Part shown: one piece after another, positions 60,135-64,000 of the stretch
Numbering within the stretch: position 1 is the stretch's first letter
Layout: each line of letters begins with the position of its first letter
Assembly (NCBI GenBank): GCA_035578175.1
Contig: JAQMRL010000006.1
Coordinates: 67,772,001 to 67,836,000 of the forward strand
DNA length: 64,000 nt
From: Catonia carolina
Lineage: Eukaryota; Arthropoda; Insecta; Hemiptera; Achilidae
Direction: 5' to 3'
Notes under the pieces: generated by a model
Database searches by the model: none
What the model saw: the letters and a program-made list of their open reading frames with translations, nothing else
Told to the model about the DNA's origin: nothing
Translations under genes and position numbers: made by a program

Positions 60135-60325
60135 CTCGTTACTTTGTGGTAAATGAATAGTTAACAACTGGCTTATCCGCTGGCCCATTAAAGTGACCGC
60201 TAGCAAACCAACAGAAGTTATGTTCATCTTACAACCCCAAATATTTCTACCTATAATACTAAAGAAGGTCCACTTTCCTTCGGGAAAAATTTGGTTGGGG
60301 ATTGTAAAAAGATAGGTAACTTACC
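60135..60325 (+). mobile_element. jockey RT fragment
   Basis: The frame at 60162-60330 reads Asn-Trp-Leu-Ile-Arg-Trp-Pro-Ile-Lys-Val-Thr-Ala-Ser-Lys-Pro-Thr-Glu-Val. This matches the Trp-x-Ile-Lys-Val-Asn-x-x-Lys segment of jockey RTs, also seen at 63800. It ends where the mariner begins. Confidence 0.6.
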
Positions 60326-60424
60326 ATTAAGCATCATTTGTGTACAAAATTTTTAGACCGTCGTCATACGAGGTGTGGCTAATAAATAACGAGACTGATG
60401 TTGTAAAAATTGTTATTTTAATTT

Positions 60425-60890
60425 TATACATAGTCACTTATTGTCACCTTCAATATATACTCCTTCTCTATACCTACAACGCTCCATGCGAATTTTCCAT
60501 CGTCGAGAACAGTGCTGGAAGTTATCTTCCGTCAGCTTCTTCAGGACACGTGCCGCTTTCTTTTTACAGCTTCCACAGACTGAAATCTTGTCCCTTTTAA
60601 TGCAGATTTCACCTTAAGAATTAGATAGAAGTCACATAGTACAAGATCTGGTGATAAGGTGGATGCTCTAACACTGAGATGCTGTACTTGGCAAAGAACC
60701 TCTTGATAGATAACGCAGAATGAGCTGGCGCATTGTCTTGGTGGAGAACCCATGATTTGTCCTTCCACATTTCGGGGCGTTTTTTCCTTATCCCTTGACG
60801 TAGTTTAGAAAGTACCTCAAAGTAGTAATATTGAATATTTGTTTGACTTTCAAGAACCCAGTGAAGATACACAATCCCAATGATATAAAA
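60425..60890 (-). pseudogene. mariner transposase remnant (left arm)
   Basis: The minus-strand translation starts near Gly-Ile-Val-Tyr-Leu-His-Trp and has the second-Asp motif His-Gln-Asp-Asn-Ala-Pro-Ala-His. A frameshift before the third-Asp region is followed by Leu-Lys-Gly-Thr-Arg-Phe-Gln-Ser. The first catalytic Asp is not in this arm. Confidence 0.75.
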
Positions 60891-60896
60891 AATAAG

Positions 60897-61500
60897 ATAA
60901 TAACATGTGATGAAACGTGGTTTTCCACTTATGATCCGGAAACAAAGTGCCAATCCATGCACCAGAAGAGCCAAACTTCACCGAGAGCCAAAAAAGCTCG
61001 AATGAGCAAGTCAAAATTTAAACTAATGATGATTTTTTTTCTTTTATATCCATAGGATTGTGTACCTTCACTGGGTTCCTGATGATCAAACAATTAACCA
61101 ATATTACTACCTTGAGGTACTTTCTATACTACGTCAAAGAGTAAGGAAAAAACGCCCCGAGATGTGGAAGGGCAAATCATGGGTTCTCCACCAAGACAAT
61201 GCGCCAGCTCATTCCGCATTATCTGTCAAGAGGTTCCTAGCCAAGTACAGCATCTCAGTGTTAGAACATCCACCTTATTCACCAGATCTTGCACCATGTG
61301 ACTTCTACCTGTTCCCTAAGGTGAAATCTGCATTAAAAGGGACAAGATTTCAGTCTCTGGAAGCTGTAAAAGAGAAAGCGGCAAGTGTCCTAAAAGAGCT
61401 GACAGAAGATGACTTCCCGCACTGTTTCCAACAATTGAAAATTTACATGGAGCGTTGTAGGGATAGAGAAGGAGTGTATATTGAAGGTGTCAATAAGTGA
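60897..61500 (+). pseudogene. mariner transposase catalytic-domain remnant (right arm)
   Basis: Plus strand. It starts Ile-Ile-Thr-Cys-Asp-Glu-Thr-Trp (first catalytic Asp). A frameshift near 61040 in a T-rich run leads into the frame 61060-61500. That frame has His-Gln-Asp-Asn-Ala-Pro-Ala-His (second Asp) and Ala-Pro-Cys-Asp-Phe-Tyr-Leu (third Asp). There are 34 residues between the second and third Asp, the DD34D spacing of true mariners. It ends Glu-Gly-Val-Asn-Lys, TGA at 61498-61500. The helix-turn-helix N-terminus is absent, so it cannot act as a full transposase. Confidence 0.8.
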
Positions 61501-61574
61501 TTATGTATAAAATAAAAAAATAAAATGTTTTACAACGTCAGTTTACTTATTTAATAGCCACACCTCGTATGTAG

Positions 61575-61810
61575 GTAATAAAACCCTCCAAGATGATTTC
61601 GAAGTTCAGATAGTAAAAGGGCTTATTTCATGATCGACTACATAACCGTCCAAACAAATTAGTCCATTATAAGAACCTTTATAAATGCACGACGTCGAAA
61701 GTGAAAATGGAGAAGAGATAATTTTTTATATGAAGCTGTTAACACCCATAGTTCCCACCTGGGAATCTACCACTGGGTGCCATTACTTCTACCAGTAAGA
61801 TTCTCTACTG
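61575..61810 (+). mobile_element. jockey LINE 3' relic
   Basis: ACGACGTCGAAAGTGAAAAT, GGAGAAGAGATA and a following CTGGGAATCTACCACTGGGT 3' UTR parallel the ends at 8840 and 41120. Very decayed. Confidence 0.35.
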
Positions 61811-62340
61811 CTCGTTAAATAATTTGGTTTGATGACAGCATCAGAGAAGAACATCTACGTGGGTCACTGATACATTATATTTTTATTAAAAAATTTTCAG
61901 ATAAATAAATAATTAATTTTAATTTTAAAATTTAAATTTTTATTTATCGGTAAAGTCAAAAGTGTCAAACTTTCTGACACAATTTCAAAACAAAATAAAT
62001 TCAAAAATTCAATTTTTTTGTAAAAGTGTCTATTATATTATAAAATAAGTATAATTATATTAGTTAAATAAAATATTTACAAATATATTTTGTGTTTATT
62101 CATTTGTGAGTTGCTACAAGGTACAATAGTACATAAAATGGGCTTAGATTGATCATTTCAGTGGGAAAAGCTTAAAACTAATGCTACCCACAAATGTTAT
62201 GATTTGTTTGAAAAAAAAACAAAGTGAAAACAAACAAAACAATAAAAGAAAACCAAATAAATGTAATTAAAATTAAATTTTATTACCTTTATAAATTTAT
62301 TAATTTTTTATTATTAATACAATTAATCAAAACTAATTAG
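61811..62340. other. downstream flank of gene 3, AT-rich
   Basis: Nothing recognised. Confidence 0.35.
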
Positions 62341-62351
62341 TAAAAATACAA

Positions 62352-62357
62352 TTTATT
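62352..62357 (-). terminator. gene 3 poly(A) signal
   Basis: TTTATT on the plus strand (AATAAA on the minus strand) 11 bases past the stop codon. Confidence 0.5.
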
Positions 62358-62367
62358 ATTAATTATT

Positions 62368-62979
62368 TTATTTTACTTCAGTCGTTTCTTTGCTTTCTTT
62401 ACTTTTTTCTTTTTCACCACTTTCTCTCTTATAATTTGCATCATGGTAATCTAAATACGGTTCATAACCATGAATTCCATGAATTCCATGAATTCCATGG
62501 ATCCCATGGTACCCATGGTACCCATGATGAGGCCCTAAAATTGGTGTTGCTTTAATATAAACAGGTACCGGGACTGGGGTTGGTACTGGAACAGGTACTG
62601 GATGGGCGACAGGTACTTTAATTGGTACTTTAACCGGATATGGTACCGGATTTTCAATATGTACAGGATATGGTTTTGGTACATGTACAGCTATTGGTCT
62701 ATCCACTGGTACTGGGATGGCTACTTTAACTGGAATTCCTATATGTTTTTCAACAGTCACTGGATAAGGGTGTGGTACTGGAACTGGAATTTCTTTCGTC
62801 ACTGTTATTGTTTTGTAAGGACTGTGTCCAAAATATCCTGAGTGTCCATAAAATCTTGGTCCACCATGTGCTGGTACAACTACTGGTACTTGTTGATCTC
62901 CATGGTAAACATGTGTAAAACTAGTTGCTCCTCTTTTACCGACATCTGTTTTACTAGACGTTGATAGATCTATCACAAT
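62368..62979 (-). CDS. gene 3: CPLCP-like proline/valine-rich cuticular protein, terminal exon (203 aa)
   Basis: Minus strand. Acceptor TTTTTTACAG precedes 62979, phase 0, and the stop is at 62370-62368. The exon encodes Ile-Val-Ile-Asp-Leu-Ser, Lys-Arg about 15 residues in, and a Phe-Thr-His-Val-Tyr segment. Then come Lys-Thr-Ile-Thr-Val-Thr-Lys-Glu and dense Pro-Val and Pro-Tyr-Pro-Val repeats. A Tyr-His-Gly/Ile-His-Gly tandem (His-Gly-Ile x4) and an acidic/basic Lys-Glu-Ser tail follow. It is a clear paralogue of gene 1. Exon 1 with the signal peptide is not found, and by analogy it may lie kilobases away beyond the window. The frame also runs open upstream to an ATG at 63042 with a hydrophobic stretch, but that sequence looks like intron. 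Convergent with gene 2. Confidence 0.82.
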   Translation of the reverse strand: MVIDLSTSSKTDVGKRGATSFTHVYHGDQQVPVVVPAHGGPRFYGHSGYFGHSPYKTITVTKEIPVPVPHPYPVTVEKHIGIPVKVAIPVPVDRPIAVHVPKPYPVHIENPVPYPVKVPIKVPVAHPVPVPVPTPVPVPVYIKATPILGPHHGYHGYHGIHGIHGIHGIHGYEPYLDYHDANYKRESGEKEKSKESKETTEVK

Positions 62980-63109
62980 CTGTAAAAAATAAATACATAA
63001 ATAATTAATAAAAATAAATTTATAAATTAATACATAAATCAAAACATATAAAACAAAAAATCCGTATCGAAAAAACTAAAATCAGACAATACCAGACACT
63101 AATTTTCCT

Positions 63110-63650
63110 TCAGGCTATATAAAGTTGGAAAATTAGAAAGGTTTGAGAAAAATAAAGAAGGATAGTCAGAAATTGCTTAAACAAGAAAAGCATAGCAGAA
63201 GGACGGTGGAGGATAATCCTAAATGAAGAAGTGTGTAGGATAATAACCTCAGTGACAATTTCTTCAGGAAAAAGAATTTCATTCTTAGGGCACCTACTTA
63301 GACCAGAAATTGCTAACCAAATTATTAACTTTTACTGGGAAAGAACAACGAAACCGAAATGGATTAAGGAAGTCCAACAGGACATGGAAGAGTTGAGAAT
63401 TTCAAGAGAGGATCTGACTACAAAATCTGGAAAATACAATGAGCTAATTAAAACTAATATGGTCATATTTGAGCCTAAAACTAGAAAAGAATCAAACAGG
63501 TTGTAATCGGACGAGAGCAAATGCCAAAAATCGAAACGCCTAGAAAAGATGTTGGCGAAAACGAAATAAGCAAGAATAAAACAACTTAAACGCTTCGGGA
63601 ATAAGAAGAACCGATTACAGATTGGACTGGCCCAGAAATTGGACTAAAGT
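63110..63650 (+). mobile_element. LINE-C copy
   Basis: The frame 63231-63506 encodes Ile-Ser-Phe-Leu-Gly-His-Leu-Leu-Arg-Pro-Glu, then Lys-Pro-Lys-Trp-Ile-Lys-Glu-Val-Gln-Gln-Asp. Flanking sequence resembles 59290-59870. Truncated and broken. It lies upstream of gene 3's exon, within its presumed first intron. Confidence 0.65.
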
Positions 63651-63789
63651 AATCCTATGAGCTCATAAAATTAAAAAATAAATAACATTGATATTTTTAA
63701 AAACAATTATATTTGATATTTTTTACCGTTAAGCTCATCTCAAATAAAAATTCACACCATACAACGTTGAACTTACAACATCGTCCCTT

Positions 63790-64000
63790 TATAGCTCCTT
63801 TTTTCATTGTTGAACAATGACTGGAAAATTAAAGTAACCCCAACAAAGACAATTTACGTCACCTTCACGTTTCATAGAAACACATTCTTTTATGTTTTTG
63901 AATAGATCATCTCTACTCCAGACGAACAAAGCTTGCTATTTAGGGTTCCGTATTGACAAAAAACTGACTTGGAACAGTCATAGATTTGAAGTAAAAGTTA
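63790..64000 (+). mobile_element. jockey RT fragment running off the right edge
   Basis: Broken frames read Asp-Trp-Lys-Ile-Lys-Val-Thr-Pro-Thr-Lys-Thr-Ile-Tyr-Val-Thr-Phe-Thr, then Cys-Tyr-Leu-Gly-Phe-Arg-Ile-Asp-Lys-Lys-Leu-Thr-Trp-Asn-Ser-His. This is the Tyr-Leu-Gly-x3-Asp-x-x-Leu-Thr-Trp motif of jockey-clade RTs. It continues beyond the window. Confidence 0.65.

Larger units (their letters stand above)
60369..61567. mobile_element. mariner with two inverted 3' halves (M1)
   Basis: TA-flanked (60367-60368, 61568-61569). Outer ends are the same terminal repeat: CGAGGTGTGGCTAATAAATA on the left and CCACACCTCG on the right. The left arm, about 60369-60890, is the mariner 3' half on the minus strand. 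The right arm, about 60890-61567, is the 3' half on the plus strand, starting just before the first catalytic Asp. The arms meet head to head, so no 5' terminal repeat or DNA-binding domain exists. Confidence 0.8.

Noticed and set aside
62979..63042. Reading gene 3 through to the ATG at 63042, giving a hydrophobic N-terminus
   Set aside because: The stretch is intron-like (AT-rich, ending TTTTTTACAG), and the paralogue gene 1 has an exon border near the same place. Kept only as an alternative.
63730..63800. TATA-like box and short ATG exon on the minus strand as exon 1 of gene 3
   Set aside because: Possible donors give the wrong phase, or a four-residue start with no signal peptide. A jockey fragment begins within this stretch.

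Overview
This is AT-rich, intron-containing eukaryotic DNA from a repeat-choked insect genome. No bacterial or organellar genes are visible. The insect call rests on three secreted, cuticular-type genes, two of them rich in Pro-Val and Pro-Tyr repeats, and on the transposons: jockey and RTE-type LINEs, mariner, TTAA-flanked MITEs, Helitron-like ends and several SINE families. A hemipteran or similar large-genome insect is possible, but I cannot fix the order.

Host genes. Gene 1 (+, 15467-31170) has a TATA box, an initiator and a short first exon. A 13.5 kb intron follows, then exon 2 (29048-29488) and exon 3 (30960-31157). It encodes a predicted 219-residue low-complexity Pro/Val-rich (CPLCP-like) cuticular protein. 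Gene 2 (+, 39217 to about 57002) has the same layout: TATA promoter, nine-codon first exon, exon 2 (47139-47714), exon 3 (55890-56162) and probably a tiny terminal exon at 56818. It encodes an Asn/Ser/Tyr/Pro-rich secreted protein of about 291 residues. Gene 3 (-, 62368-62979) is the last exon of a paralogue of gene 1, and its 5' end is not found. A 49-codon open tail with a poly(A) signal at the left edge (1-160) may be the end of a fourth gene. All three main proteins share a Lys-Arg site near the N-terminus, phase-0 introns and (where visible) tiny first exons, which suggests a cluster of cuticle or extracellular-matrix genes.

Repeats fill most of the rest. SINE-A (about 395 bp, 17 copies) ends in a tail resembling the local RTE LINE. 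Element G (about 950 bp, with a GT microsatellite) occurs in many copies. Three tRNA-derived SINE families are present (called S, T and V here); S and T share their 3' tail with a 5'-truncated LINE at 11357-11977. TTAA-flanked MITEs lie at 5407, 10785, 13832, 18820, 25702 and 39620. A pogo/Tigger-like element is nested at 19230-20024, and a long-arm foldback element sits at 51122-51957. Two mariner copies (43392-44334 and 60369-61567) each consist of two inverted 3' halves. Many insertions are nested, and several pre-insertion sites can be read from sibling copies in the same window.

Region by region: 1-15.4 kb is repeats; 15.5-31.2 kb is gene 1 with a transposon-filled first intron; 31.4-39.2 kb is G, SINE-A and SINE-S copies; 39.2-57.0 kb is gene 2; 57.3-62.3 kb is LINE relics and mariner; 62.4-64 kb is gene 3 and LINE relics. 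I saw no CRISPR array, rRNA gene, functional tRNA gene or clearly novel molecular system. The points worth a second look are the gene models, the inverted mariners, element G and the SINE/LINE tail sharing.
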